A DNA stretch of 64,000 nt from Halalkalicoccus sp. CG83. GTDB taxonomy: Archaea; Halobacteriota; Halobacteria; Halobacteriales; Halalkalicoccaceae. The notes beneath the pieces were generated by a model. It was not told where the DNA came from and ran no database searches. It saw nothing but the letters and a program-made list of their open reading frames with translations. The stretch lies in the NCBI RefSeq assembly GCF_037081715.1, contig NZ_JAZDDH010000002.1, positions 310,001 through 374,000 of the forward strand, given 5' to 3'. Below, piece by piece: positions 1 to 8,611 of this stretch (its first letter is position 1; each line of letters opens with the position of its first letter). A program made the position numbers and the translations under genes.

Positions 1-426
1 GTACTCGACCTCGACGACGCCCTTTCGCTTGAGGCTCTGGAGCGCGGAGCGGACCTCCTCGGCCGCGGGGTCGACGTCGTACGCCTCGCGCAGGTCGTGA
101 AGCACCGAAACGACGCTCTGTGAGCGCTCCTCGGGCCCGGCGAGCACCTCGAACGCCTGGCGCTCGAGTCCCGAGACGCGGATCACCGTCTCGCCGTCGC
201 CGCCCTCGACACCCGGCTCGACGTCGACGAGCTCCGCGGCCTCGGGGGTCGCGCGGATCAGGCTGTTCTCGTCGCGGTAGTAGTACTCCGAGAGCTCCTC
301 CTCGAGATAGCCGTGGACCTCGCTCCCGCTCTCGAGCCCCCAGCGTTCCTGCAGCTCCGAGTTCTTCGTCGGCTGCAGCTCGACCACGTCCGCGAGGCGC
401 GCTCTAGCCTCCTCCGAGAGGGTCAT
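1..426 (-). CDS. DUF5797 family protein (partial, C-terminus cut by window)
   Basis: The 142 visible residues begin with MTLSEEARARLADVVELQPT and match the haloarchaeal DUF5797 family. The N-terminal half reads as a winged-helix (LQERWGLESGSEVHGYLEEEL followed by YYYRDENSLIRAT). The second half, LERQAFEVLAGPEERSQ onward, looks like another helical wing ending in LKRKGVVEVEY. A DNA-binding regulatory role is an inference from this fold; no member's function is known to me. The ATG at 426 is preceded on the minus strand by a weak TATA-like gagtaagg about 25 nt upstream, suggesting a leaderless transcript. The stop codon lies beyond the window's first base. Confidence 0.85.
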   Translation of the reverse strand, partial: MTLSEEARARLADVVELQPTKNSELQERWGLESGSEVHGYLEEELSEYYYRDENSLIRATPEAAELVDVEPGVEGGDGETVIRVSGLERQAFEVLAGPEERSQSVVSVLHDLREAYDVDPAAEEVRSALQSLKRKGVVEVEY

Positions 427-668
427 TTGCCAGGCGTACGAAGGGCCGCCACCTTACTCATTCGCTCTCGACACGGAGACCGATCCGGTCGGGACCTCGG
501 ACACTCCACTAGGATCGGTCGATCCGCGACTCCGGTTCCGGGCCGGCGATCCCCGCTCGTCCCCGTTCCGCGACCCGATGCTCGGCCGCGTGACTGGCTC
601 GCGTCTCGAACGGGGAGAGGCGATCCGGGGGGCGAACGTTTAGGACGCCGGCACTCGTGGTCCACGCC

Positions 669-1433
669 ATGTCCGAGAACGTGACGATCGAGCGACGAGG
701 CGGCGTCGCCACCATTACGATCGATCGCCCCGACAACCTCAACGCGCTCAACACCAACACGCTCCACGCGCTCGAGAACGTCCTCGACGAGACCGACGAC
801 GCCCGCACGGTCGTGCTCACGGGTGCCGGCGACGACGCGTTCGTCGCCGGCGCGGACATCGGCTACATGCAGGACCTCTCGACCGAGGAGGCACTCGAGT
901 ACGCCGAACTCGGCCACCGCATCTGCGACCGTCTCGAGACCCATACCGCACCCGTGATCGCCGCGATCAACGGCTACGCGTTCGGCGGCGGCTGTGAGCT
1001 GGCGCTGGCGGCCGACCTGCGGGTCGCGAGCGAGAACGCCGTCCTCGGCCAGACCGAGATCGACCTCGGCATCGTTCCCGGCTGGGGCGGCACCCAGCGC
1101 CTGCCCCGGCTGATCGGCGATCAGGCCGCCCGACGGATGATCTTCCTCGGCGAGCGACTCGATGCCGAAGCGGCGGCGGAGGTCGGCCTCGTCGGCGAGG
1201 TCGTCCCCCAGGAGGAGCTCGATACGGTCGTCGAGGAGATGGCCCAGGAGCTCGCCTCGAAGCCCCGATTCGCGCTCGCGGCGGCGAAGGAGGCGCTCAA
1301 CCAGGTCCACGAGGGGCCGCGATCGGAAGGACTCGCCTTCGAGCGTCGGCTCTGGAGCGGGCTGTTCGGTACCCACGACCAGCGCGAGGGGATGGAGGCG
1401 TTCGTCGAGAAGCGCGACCCCGAGTTCGAGTAA
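669..1433 (+). CDS. enoyl-CoA hydratase / crotonase family
   Basis: This 254-residue protein hydrates trans-2-enoyl-CoA thioesters in fatty-acid or amino-acid beta-oxidation and acts in the cytosol. The crotonase fold is clear: the oxyanion-hole segments are AGADIGYM and FGGGCELALAADLR. The two catalytic glutamates of the hydratase subgroup are both present, in GGGCEL and in GQTEIDLGIVPGWGGTQRLP. Length is normal for the family. An in-frame GTG at 657 exists, but the ATG at 669 fits the family N-terminus and lies about 25 nt below a TATA-like gtttagg near 638. It is a single gene, with no beta-oxidation partner beside it, so the exact substrate is unknown. Confidence 0.93.
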   Translation: MSENVTIERRGGVATITIDRPDNLNALNTNTLHALENVLDETDDARTVVLTGAGDDAFVAGADIGYMQDLSTEEALEYAELGHRICDRLETHTAPVIAAINGYAFGGGCELALAADLRVASENAVLGQTEIDLGIVPGWGGTQRLPRLIGDQAARRMIFLGERLDAEAAAEVGLVGEVVPQEELDTVVEEMAQELASKPRFALAAAKEALNQVHEGPRSEGLAFERRLWSGLFGTHDQREGMEAFVEKRDPEFE

Positions 1434-1435
1434 CC

Positions 1436-2725
1436 TCAGTCCTGCGGCGCGCTCTCCGAGCGGGCCACGGGCGCCTCGCGACCGACGGTCTCCTCGACCT
1501 GCGTGTAGACGAGCACGAGACCACAGATCGCGAGCGCCGCCCCGAAGGCGAACGGGACGAGAAAGCCCAAACTGACGAGGAAGCCCGCGCTGAGCGGGCC
1601 GAGCGCAACGCCGAGGCCGAACGCCATCGTCAGCACCGACAGTTTGGTTCCGGAGTCGCCGCCGGTCGCGAGATCGCCCGCCAGCGCGAGCGCGGGGGCG
1701 AACACCATCGCGCCCGCGACGCCCTGGAGGAACCGCGCGAGCAGCATCAGCTCGGAGCTCAGGATCACGCCCTGGACGAACGTCGAGGGCGCCAGCAGGA
1801 CCAGCCCCCAGAGGATGAACGGCTTTCGACCCCAGCGGTCGCTCCCCCGGCCGATGGGGACCTGCAGGAAGACCTGTGCGATGATGAACGCCGCGAACTG
1901 GACGCCGAACCAGCTCGAACCCTGATCGAGCCGGGCGTTGACCTCGGGCTGGAGGGTGGCGAACAGCGCGATCCCGATCGCCATGAACAGCGAGGCGACG
2001 CCGAGCGTGAAGATCGGATCGAGTCCACCGTCCTCGGCGAACACGTCGACCGAGAGGTCGCCGCCGGCCCTCGAGAGCTCCGCGGGATCGTGAACGAGGT
2101 AGGAGACCAGCACGAACCCGAGCGCGGCGGCTCCGGCGGCGACGTAGAAGGTCGCCTCGAAGCCGCCGAGCGTGATCCCGAGAAGCGAGTAGGGACCGGC
2201 GCTGACCAGCGCGCCGGCGGCGATCGGCCCCGTTCCGAAGCCGACCAGGCGAAAGGTGTTGTAGACGCCCATGTTGCCGCCGCGGGTCCCCGCGTTGGCG
2301 AGTTCGTTGACCAGCGCGACCGACGTCGGGATGATAAAGGCGATCGAGACCCCCTGCAGGGCGCGCACGACGATCAACGAGAGGTACGACCCCGCGAACA
2401 GGTAGAGCAGGTTCGCGGTCGTCAGCCCGCCCAGTCCTAGGAGGATGTAGGGCTTTCGCCGCCCGGTGCGGTCCGAGACCCGCCCGGTGAACGGCTGGAA
2501 GGCGCTGCTGACGAAGCCCACCAGCGAGAGGACGATCCCGATGATCATCGACTCGGTCAGCCCGAACGCCCGCCCCTCGACGACTCCGCTCGCGATGTAG
2601 AGGGGCAGAACGATGATGAGAAAGGAGTTACCGACGCCGTCGGCCATTCTGGCCATGGCGAGCGCGAGGACGCGTCGGTCGGTTCCGAAGAGAGCCACAC
2701 CGGGGCTATGAGGACCGGAAGCCAT
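1436..2725 (-). CDS. MFS transporter
   Basis: This 429-residue membrane protein has about twelve hydrophobic segments. The MFS loop 2-3 signature appears as GRVSDRTGRRKPYILLG (around residue 80), with the pseudo-symmetric copy GRGSDRWGRKPFILWG in the second half. It should move a small solute across the cytoplasmic membrane by proton or sodium coupling, but the substrate cannot be read from sequence. The gene ends 3 nt from the convergent enoyl-CoA hydratase stop. It starts divergently from the DUF5789 gene, so the 51-nt gap at 2726-2776 must hold both promoters. It resembles drug-efflux-type MFS carriers of haloarchaea. Confidence 0.92.
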   Translation of the reverse strand: MASGPHSPGVALFGTDRRVLALAMARMADGVGNSFLIIVLPLYIASGVVEGRAFGLTESMIIGIVLSLVGFVSSAFQPFTGRVSDRTGRRKPYILLGLGGLTTANLLYLFAGSYLSLIVVRALQGVSIAFIIPTSVALVNELANAGTRGGNMGVYNTFRLVGFGTGPIAAGALVSAGPYSLLGITLGGFEATFYVAAGAAALGFVLVSYLVHDPAELSRAGGDLSVDVFAEDGGLDPIFTLGVASLFMAIGIALFATLQPEVNARLDQGSSWFGVQFAAFIIAQVFLQVPIGRGSDRWGRKPFILWGLVLLAPSTFVQGVILSSELMLLARFLQGVAGAMVFAPALALAGDLATGGDSGTKLSVLTMAFGLGVALGPLSAGFLVSLGFLVPFAFGAALAICGLVLVYTQVEETVGREAPVARSESAPQD

Positions 2726-2776
2726 CAGGCTGCCGTTCGGCGAAGGGATAAGAACCCCGCGGACGTATGAGGGGAC

Positions 2777-3034
2777 GTGACACGAGAAGTCAAACTCAGC
2801 CGCGTCGACGAGGTGCTCGACGAGCTCTCCTACCCGATCCCGCGCGACGACGCCGCCATCGAGCTCGAGGACGTGACGCTGCTTCTGGCCGACGGCGAGG
2901 CGAACCTCGGCGAACTCGTCTCCGAGACCGGTAGCGACGCCTTCTCGTCGCAGGAGGACCTCCGAAGCGAGATCAACAACGTCCTGCCCCGCGAGGCGGT
3001 CGGCGAGCCCTACCAGTCCGAGGGGGAGGGCTAG
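2777..3034 (+). CDS. DUF5789 family small protein
   Basis: This is an 85-residue acidic soluble protein of the haloarchaeal DUF5789 family. It begins at GTG (MTREVKLSRVDEVLDEL) and carries the typical block SYPIPRDDAAIELEDVTLLLADGEANLGEL. No catalytic residues, cysteines or membrane segments are visible, and no function is known for the family. The GTG start gives the family's usual N-terminus and there is no ATG alternative nearby. It lies about 40 nt upstream of the TFS gene in the same direction, so the two may be cotranscribed. Confidence 0.85.
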   Translation: MTREVKLSRVDEVLDELSYPIPRDDAAIELEDVTLLLADGEANLGELVSETGSDAFSSQEDLRSEINNVLPREAVGEPYQSEGEG

Positions 3035-3075
3035 CGGAACGGGGCGCTTAATTGGCTGGGTCGGGTAGCCGGAGC

Positions 3076-3387
3076 ATGGAGTTCTGCGACGAATGCGGCT
3101 CGATGATGATGGCCGATAGCGGCGTCTGGGTCTGTAACGGCTGCGGACACGAACAGCCCAAGGGCGACAGCGCCTCGTATACGGTCACCGACGCCCAGGA
3201 GAAGAGCGAGGTCATCGAGTCGGGTGCTGAGAACAGCGGCCTGCCGACGACGAGCGCACAGTGTCCCGAGTGCGGCAACGATCGGGCCTACTGGTACATG
3301 CAGCAGATCCGGTCGGCCGACGAGAGCGAGACGCGATTCTTCGTCTGCACCGAGTGCGAGCACAAGTGGCGCGAGGACGACCACTGA
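3076..3387 (+). CDS. tfs: transcription elongation/cleavage factor TFS
   Basis: This 103-residue archaeal homologue of TFIIS and RPB9/RPA12 rescues arrested RNA polymerase by stimulating cleavage of the backtracked transcript. The N-terminal zinc ribbon is CDECGSMM...CNGCGHEQ. The C-terminal ribbon is CPECGNDRAYWYMQQIRSAD, with the second cysteine pair in CTECEHKW. The acidic pair that reaches the polymerase active site is the DE of SADESETRFF. Both ribbons are intact, so this is the active form and not an inhibitory paralogue. Start ATG 3076 gives the standard N-terminus MEFCDECG. Confidence 0.95.
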   Translation: MEFCDECGSMMMADSGVWVCNGCGHEQPKGDSASYTVTDAQEKSEVIESGAENSGLPTTSAQCPECGNDRAYWYMQQIRSADESETRFFVCTECEHKWREDDH

Positions 3388-3439
3388 GTTCACGGGGGCG
3401 CGAACGGCCCCGGCCGTTCGCGTCGACCCGCTACCCTCG

Positions 3440-3826
3440 ATGCTCCCCGCGCTCGACGAGATGAACTACGACGAGCGATCGGCCGTCGAGGAGATCGAAC
3501 GCGGACTCGAATCGTGTCACCGCGCTTACGGCGCACTCGTGGAGTTCCACCACGCGGCCGGCAGGGCGATAGAACACTTCGACGAGGCGGAAGGTCGCCT
3601 CCGCGAGGAGCACGACGACATCGCCGATCGTCCCGTGGAGGACGCCCTCCCCACGGGGGTCACCGCGGACGGCAAACCGACCCACGAGCTCGTCGCCGAG
3701 TTCGAGGACGACCTCCTGGCGGCGGTCGAGTCGACCGCCGACTCGACTTCGAGGAGCTTCGCCGACGAACGACGCTATCTGAGAGAGCGCGCCGAACGCG
3801 ATCAGGGCGCCGATTCGAGCGAGTGA
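3440..3826 (+). CDS. conserved haloarchaeal hypothetical protein, helical
   Basis: This is a 128-residue, highly acidic, predicted all-helical protein that I cannot assign to a named family. Helices run through YDERSAVEEIERGLESCHRAYGALVEFHHAAGRAIEHFDEAEGRLREEH, then a turn (PTGVTADGKPTHELV) and a C-terminal helix. The heptad-like Leu/Ala spacing suggests a coiled coil. An internal ATG at 3461 (MNYDERSAVEE) is an equally good start and would give 121 residues. It sits 52 nt after tfs and may belong to the same transcript. Function unknown. Confidence 0.7.
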   Translation: MLPALDEMNYDERSAVEEIERGLESCHRAYGALVEFHHAAGRAIEHFDEAEGRLREEHDDIADRPVEDALPTGVTADGKPTHELVAEFEDDLLAAVESTADSTSRSFADERRYLRERAERDQGADSSE

Positions 3827-3927
3827 TCGAGGAGGGTAGCCGGCGACGCGCTGGAGGAACGGAACGCTCGGAGGCTCCCGACGCGAGCCAAGGGAAGCGT
3901 TTTCACGCCGCCGATCGATTCTCCACC

Positions 3928-5166
3928 ATGGGCCCGTTTAGCGGCGATCGCTCGTCGGCCACGGTCGAGTACGAGCCGGTGAGCGTCAAGGACCTGCTCA
4001 TCGAGATGAAGGACACCGCAGAGCTCCTCATCGACCTCTCCTTCTCCGCGGTGCTGCTCAACAGCGAGGCGATCGCCAAGGAAGTGCTCCGTCTCGAGGA
4101 GAAGATGGACGTCCTCCGGCTCCGAGCCCGAATGAGCCTGCTGATGGCCTCGCGCAACCCCAGCGATGCCGAGGCGCTCGCACCCGTGTTGGGAATCGTC
4201 AGCGGCACGGAGAAGATCAGCGACGCGACCGGCGACATCGCGAAGGTCGTCCTCGAGGAGGTCGGCCTCCCCGAGGCGATGCGCACCGCGATCCCGGAGG
4301 CGGTCGAGACGCTCGTCCGGACGAGCGTCGTCGAGGGATCCGAGTACGCGGATCGCACGCTCGGCGAGATCAACCTCGAGTCCGAGACCGGGGTTCGGGT
4401 GATCGCCATCCGTCGTGGCGACGACTGGATCCTCAACCCGGATCCCTCGACCGAGCTCCGGATCGACGACGTGGTTCTGCTTCGCGGTCCCGATGCCGGG
4501 ATCGCGGAGGTCTACGAGACGCTCAGCGACGAGCCGTACACCCCGGTGACCGTCGACGATACGGACGTACAGAGGTTTCAGCACCGCCCTGCAACGGCTT
4601 TCCTCGAACGCGCGGTCGACTCGATCGTACTGATGAGGAACCTGAGCGAACTCGCGGTCGACCTCTCCTACGGCGCGATCCTCTTCGACAACGCGGAACT
4701 GGCCGAGGAGGTCCACAACCTCGAGGTGGAGGTCGACGCGCTCCGCTCGCGGTTCGAGGCCTGGACGCTGCAGGCGGCTGCCGACGCGGACGATCCTATC
4801 GCGCTGCGCGGACTGCTCCATCTCGGGTTCAGCACCGAGGAGATCAGCGATGCGGCCCTCGAGATCAGCGAGGGAGTCCTCCGAGAGATCGACGTCCATC
4901 CCGTCGTCGAGCTCGCGGTCCAGGAGAGCGACGAGATCATCACCCGGGTCACCGTCAACGAGGGAAGCGCTCTCGACGGAACGTCGCTCGTCGAGGGCGT
5001 ACCGGAGGAGGACGTGAGCATCAACGTGCTGGCCGTCAGACGGCCCGAGGAGGGATGGGTGCTCGTTCCCGGCGCCGATACCCGACTCCGGGCGGGCGAC
5101 GTGCTGATCGCGAAGGGAACGCGAACGTCCGAGGAGACGTTCCGCGAGCTGGCGTCGGCCGCATAG
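3928..5166 (+). CDS. tandem PhoU-like / TrkA-C domain protein (K+ channel-associated family)
   Basis: This 412-residue soluble protein is built as a duplicated unit. Each half has a PhoU-like helical domain (VSVKDLLIEMKDTAELLIDLSFSAVLLNSEAIA, roughly residues 17-110, and AVDSIVLMRNLSELAVDLSYGAILFDNAELA, roughly 230-320). Each is followed by a TrkA-C (RCK-C) ligand-binding domain (around 125-205 and 330-408; each ends with a DDVVLLRG or GDVLIAKG-type strand). Databases often name the family potassium channel family protein, but there is no membrane segment and no selectivity filter here, so it would act as a cytosolic regulatory partner. No channel gene is adjacent. Start ATG 3928 gives MGPFSGDR. 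Confidence 0.8.
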   Translation: MGPFSGDRSSATVEYEPVSVKDLLIEMKDTAELLIDLSFSAVLLNSEAIAKEVLRLEEKMDVLRLRARMSLLMASRNPSDAEALAPVLGIVSGTEKISDATGDIAKVVLEEVGLPEAMRTAIPEAVETLVRTSVVEGSEYADRTLGEINLESETGVRVIAIRRGDDWILNPDPSTELRIDDVVLLRGPDAGIAEVYETLSDEPYTPVTVDDTDVQRFQHRPATAFLERAVDSIVLMRNLSELAVDLSYGAILFDNAELAEEVHNLEVEVDALRSRFEAWTLQAAADADDPIALRGLLHLGFSTEEISDAALEISEGVLREIDVHPVVELAVQESDEIITRVTVNEGSALDGTSLVEGVPEEDVSINVLAVRRPEEGWVLVPGADTRLRAGDVLIAKGTRTSEETFRELASAA

Positions 5167-5242
5167 CGATGCGACGGTGCCGGTGACGCGAGATGCGTCG
5201 ACGTGATCGGTGTCCCCCGAGCGTCCGTGGCCCCGGCCGGGA

Positions 5243-6754
5243 TCAGAGGTCGTCCTGGTTGTCGATCAGGTCGGAGGCGGTGACGAGCTGGGCGTCGCTC
5301 TGCTCGATGTAGTCGAGGAGCTCCTCGAGCTGTTCGACGGTCATGTCGGCGAGGGGGTCGTCCTCGATCTCGTCCTCGGGGACGACGCCGTGGGCCAGCC
5401 CGATCGCGAGCTGGTTGTGCTGGGCGGCCACGTCGATCATCGACGTGAACGCGTCGAGATCGAACATGTTGACCCGTGAGAGGTGCATCGGATCGGTGAA
5501 CGGGACGGCGTTCGGCGTCCCGCCGAAGTAGGAGTTCAGTTCGTAGTACTCGCGAACGATGTCGACGACCTCCTGGTTGACGTTGTGGAACGGCACGAAG
5601 TGCGAGCGTGCGCCGTCGGGGAAGCCGCGGTTATCGAGGTACTCCTGATCGGACTGGAGCGCCTCGCGCGCCTCCTCGGGTTCCATCTCCGCGAGTCCCT
5701 GGCTGCGTTCGGACTGGGCGGAGACGTCCCAGCCGGCGTCGCGCATCTCGCGGAGCTGGTCGATGGTGAGTCGCGGGGGGCGATTGAGCGTCGGCGGGAT
5801 CACGGCTGCGACCCCCTGCATGTCGCGTTCCTGAAAGAGGGGAAAGGCGTTCTCGTACTGGGATCGGACGTTGTCGTCGAAGACGAGCATCACGTAGCCC
5901 TGGCTCGCCTGCGGCGTCATCCGGAGGTCGTCGACCCAGAACCGGATGCCGTCTCCCTCCGCCTCCTCGCCGGTCTCGTTCTCCATCTGGAGGAGCGGTT
6001 CGGTCGTGAGCGTGAGCCCCTCGCTCCCGTTTCCGGTCTCGTTCCCCCCGGTTTCGTTCCCACCCTCGGCATCGCCCTCGTCGAACGCCGTCTCGGTCCC
6101 CTCTTCGGTCTCCTCCTCGCCCCCAGTGGCCGCATTCGGATCGTCGAGAGTGATCTGGATCTCCTGGACGTCGTCGAGGAACGGCTCGCCGCGCTGGCCG
6201 GTGTAGCCGACGTCCATCCGAAGCCACCCCTCGTACGGCGAGAGGATCGTCCGCGTACTCCAGACCTGGTCGGCCAGGCCCGGCGCGAGGATCCGAACCG
6301 TCACCCGCGCGGGCCGCGGGGTGGCGACGCGTACCGCAAGCGAGAGGTGTTGACCCTCCATGTTCAGACCGTCGGGGTACGACCGGGCGATGCCTGCACT
6401 CGCACCGTCGCCCTCGATCCGGACGGTTCGTGAACCAGTGAGGAACTCCTCCTCGTCGGCGACCATCTCCCCCTCGAGCGCGAACCACTCGTCGAGATCC
6501 CCATCGAAGTCGCTGACGAGTTCGCCGTGGGTGATCGCGGGTTGGACGACGCTCTCCCCGTTCCCGTCGCCGTCTCCCTCCCCCTCCGGTGCCGTCCCGT
6601 TTCCGTTCGAGTCGTTCTCGCCGCCGTCGTCTCCTCCACCGTTGGAGACCTGATCCGTACAGCCGGCCGCCATCGCTATCGACCCCGCCCCGAGCGTCGC
6701 GAGGAAGCGCCTCCGATTCGTTCGGTCGATCCCCGTAGGTGTTCCGTTTCTCAT
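5243..6754 (-). CDS. secreted lipoprotein with degenerate polysaccharide-deacetylase (NodB) domain
   Basis: This 503-residue protein starts with a Tat-type lipoprotein signal: RRRFLATLGAG and the lipobox MAAGC, so the cysteine near residue 29 would be lipidated on the outer face. A Gly/Asn/Glu-rich linker follows, then a jelly-roll-like module (about residues 75-260). This holds a second acidic Gly/Asn linker (NETGGNETGNGSEG) before WVDDLRMTPQ. The NodB-like domain starts at YVMLVFDDN. The first metal motif is kept as FDD, but the usual HxxxH zinc motif is replaced (VSAQSERSQ), so normal deacetylase chemistry is doubtful. Start ATG 6754; a TTG at 6763 is possible. A TATA-like acgtattt at 6779-6787 fits. 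Confidence 0.82.
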   Translation of the reverse strand: MRNGTPTGIDRTNRRRFLATLGAGSIAMAAGCTDQVSNGGGDDGGENDSNGNGTAPEGEGDGDGNGESVVQPAITHGELVSDFDGDLDEWFALEGEMVADEEEFLTGSRTVRIEGDGASAGIARSYPDGLNMEGQHLSLAVRVATPRPARVTVRILAPGLADQVWSTRTILSPYEGWLRMDVGYTGQRGEPFLDDVQEIQITLDDPNAATGGEEETEEGTETAFDEGDAEGGNETGGNETGNGSEGLTLTTEPLLQMENETGEEAEGDGIRFWVDDLRMTPQASQGYVMLVFDDNVRSQYENAFPLFQERDMQGVAAVIPPTLNRPPRLTIDQLREMRDAGWDVSAQSERSQGLAEMEPEEAREALQSDQEYLDNRGFPDGARSHFVPFHNVNQEVVDIVREYYELNSYFGGTPNAVPFTDPMHLSRVNMFDLDAFTSMIDVAAQHNQLAIGLAHGVVPEDEIEDDPLADMTVEQLEELLDYIEQSDAQLVTASDLIDNQDDL

Positions 6755-6778
6755 CGCTTCCAAGTAGTAACCTGTAAG

Positions 6779-6787
6779 ACAAATACG
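6779..6787 (-). promoter_or_regulatory. TATA-like box for the NodB-domain lipoprotein
   Basis: On the minus strand the AT-rich run reading cgtattt lies 25-33 nt upstream of the ATG at 6754, the spacing expected for a leaderless haloarchaeal transcript. No SD sequence is visible before the start. Confidence 0.45.
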
Positions 6788-7033
6788 TTATGCACGTCCC
6801 GAATCCCCCTCCCGCTCACGCCGGCGAGGCGTCGAATACGAGCGAATGCGGATCGACACGGACGCCGACATCTACGCGGAGTAGAGACGTTCGGCGTCGT
6901 GAGCGCCAGTACGATGCGATGAAGACGTATCATGAGACATTACGTATAATTCAATGAAAACTTACAAGTGATCCCAAGGGAAATCCCGGTAGCAGACCGA
7001 GACGAATCAGGAGAACGACAGGGGGGTGCTGAG

Positions 7034-7321
7034 ATGACGTCGTGGCCGCGGGGGGAACCAGCGTGCCGGCTACCGTACGAGGAGGACGCCTCCTATGCGG
7101 TGATCGAGGCGATCGCGACCGTCACCGATCGATCGCCGACCGACATCGGCCCGTTGAGCGAGGCGATCGATCCAGAGGCGCTCGACGAGGTGTTCGCGTC
7201 GACGTTCGACGACCGCCCGCGAGCGGGCGGAACGATCTGTTTCCCGTTCGAGGGGCTGCTCGTGCTGGTCGATGCCGAGAACCGGGAGGTCTGCGCGTAC
7301 GAGCGGGACGGTCGGCGGTGA
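7034..7321 (+). CDS. HalOD1 output-domain protein
   Basis: This 95-residue protein is a stand-alone HalOD1 domain, a haloarchaea-specific module found alone or attached to response regulators. The family core is recognisable: LPYEEDASYAVIEAIATVTD, then DIGPLSEAIDPEALDEVF, then GTICFPFEGLLVLVDAENREV. It has no enzymatic residues; the family is thought to pass on a sensory signal by protein contact. An in-frame GTG at 6968 lies about 20 nt below the AT-rich tacgtataat (6941-6950) and would add 22 residues. I prefer ATG 7034 because it matches the usual short N-terminus. Confidence 0.85.
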   Translation: MTSWPRGEPACRLPYEEDASYAVIEAIATVTDRSPTDIGPLSEAIDPEALDEVFASTFDDRPRAGGTICFPFEGLLVLVDAENREVCAYERDGRR

Positions 7322-7435
7322 ATCGAGGATCGAATCGCCCTACACGTTCATAGTGGCGAGTCGGCCGGCGCCCGCCGGGAACGAACCGGGATGAATCGGC
7401 GGGAGGTCCCCATCGACGACTGAAGGTCCGTCGGC

Positions 7436-8155
7436 TCAGACGTTCCGCGCGAAGACGAGGTAGCCCGAGTGGCCCACGGGGCCCGTGCTCGGACGCGTCC
7501 CCCTGGCGTCGACGTCGAGTTCGCGTTGAATCGTCTCGACCGCGCGGACCTCGGAGAGGCGCTCGCGGGCTACCTGGACCACCTCGCGGGTGGCCTCGAC
7601 GAACGGCGAGTAGACGGCGAGAAAACCCCCCTCGGACAGCAGACCGGGTGCGCGTTCGACCACCTTCGGGGCGTCCTCGGTGTCGAGGGTGAGGACGTCG
7701 AACCCGCTCGAGAGCGCGTCCAAGTCGTCGAGGACGTCGCCCGTGCGGACCTCGACCCGGTCGGTCACGCCGGCGAGCACCATGTTCTCGCGGGCGACGT
7801 CGGCGAACTCGGGGTCGCGCTCGTAGGTGAGCACGTCGACGCCGAGCCGGCCGAGATAGCCCGCGAGCACGCCGGTCCCGGTTCCGGCGTCGAGTACTCG
7901 ATCACCGGCGGCGACGCCGGTCTCGCCGACGACCAGCCCGACGTCGCGCGGCAGCATCGGCGCGCCGGTGCGCTCGAAGTGGTCGAAGAGATCGGGGCCG
8001 CGGAGCCGGCGGACGCGGAACTCCTCGCCCAGATGCGTCGTGAGAACGTCGCCCGGTTCGGCGTCCCCGGGGATCTCGAGCACGCCGAGGTCGGTCTGGA
8101 GCTCCGTGCCCGGCTCACGGAGGTACTCGCGGTCGTCGTGGACCAGCAGTATCAC
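7436..8155 (-). CDS. trmI: tRNA (adenine-N1)-methyltransferase TrmI family
   Basis: This 239-residue class I SAM methyltransferase is related to TrmI/Trm61, which methylates N1 of A57/A58 in the tRNA T-loop. The N-terminal small beta domain carries the substrate lead-in (LVHDDREYLREPGTELQTDLGVLEIP). SAM motif I is VLDAGTGTGVLAGYLGRLG (around residues 96-114), with the acidic ribose-binding residue in LTYERDPEFA. Motif IV is VLTLDTEDAP, close to the family's LDLPxP. The start is GTG at 8155, which overlaps the stop of the upstream nac gene by 4 nt (GTGA). This means translational coupling of a tRNA modifier to the nascent-chain factor. Confidence 0.9.
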   Translation of the reverse strand: MILLVHDDREYLREPGTELQTDLGVLEIPGDAEPGDVLTTHLGEEFRVRRLRGPDLFDHFERTGAPMLPRDVGLVVGETGVAAGDRVLDAGTGTGVLAGYLGRLGVDVLTYERDPEFADVARENMVLAGVTDRVEVRTGDVLDDLDALSSGFDVLTLDTEDAPKVVERAPGLLSEGGFLAVYSPFVEATREVVQVARERLSEVRAVETIQRELDVDARGTRPSTGPVGHSGYLVFARNV

Positions 8156-8565
8156 TGCGGCTCGGATTCGAGCCGCTCGACCGCTGCCGCGAGGTCGCCG
8201 TCGGTCTCCTCGAGGGCCGCGCGGGCGTCCTCCTCGCCCGCGCCCGTGCGCATCGCGACGATCTCGACGTCGTCCGCGGGGATGTCCGCGTCCTCGATCG
8301 CGGCGTCGTCGCCGGCGTCATCGGCATCGCCGGCGTTGCCCGCGTCCGCGCCGCGGCGCTCGGGCTCGCCGACGATCTGGTAGGTCTGTTGGCCCTGAGC
8401 GTCCATTCGGGTGACGTCGGCGTCGGTGAAGACGAGCTCGTCGCCGTCGCCGGTGGTGATCACGACCTCGGTCGCGTCGAGCTCCTCGACGTCGATCCCC
8501 ATCTGTTTCATCATCTGTTCCATCTTGCGCGGGTCGAGTCCGCCGCCGCCGCCTCCTCCGAACAT
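8152..8565 (-). CDS. nac: nascent polypeptide-associated complex protein (archaeal NAC)
   Basis: This 137-residue homologue of eukaryotic alpha-NAC binds nascent chains at the ribosome exit. The N-terminus is Gly-rich (MFGGGGGGGLDPRKMEQMMKQM). A NAC beta-barrel follows (VEELDATEVVITTGDGDELVF to QTYQIVGEP), then an acidic linker. The C-terminal UBA domain is DVEIVAMRTGAGEEDARAAL to LAAAVERLES. Archaeal NAC works as a homodimer. It is followed by trmI with a 4-nt overlap. The poly-Gly N-terminal run is typical of the family. Confidence 0.95.
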   Translation of the reverse strand: MFGGGGGGGLDPRKMEQMMKQMGIDVEELDATEVVITTGDGDELVFTDADVTRMDAQGQQTYQIVGEPERRGADAGNAGDADDAGDDAAIEDADIPADDVEIVAMRTGAGEEDARAALEETDGDLAAAVERLESEPQ

Positions 8566-8611
8566 ACGCGGCGAGTCGGGTCGTGGGAGGAAAAGGGTAC
8601 CGAACGCCCGC

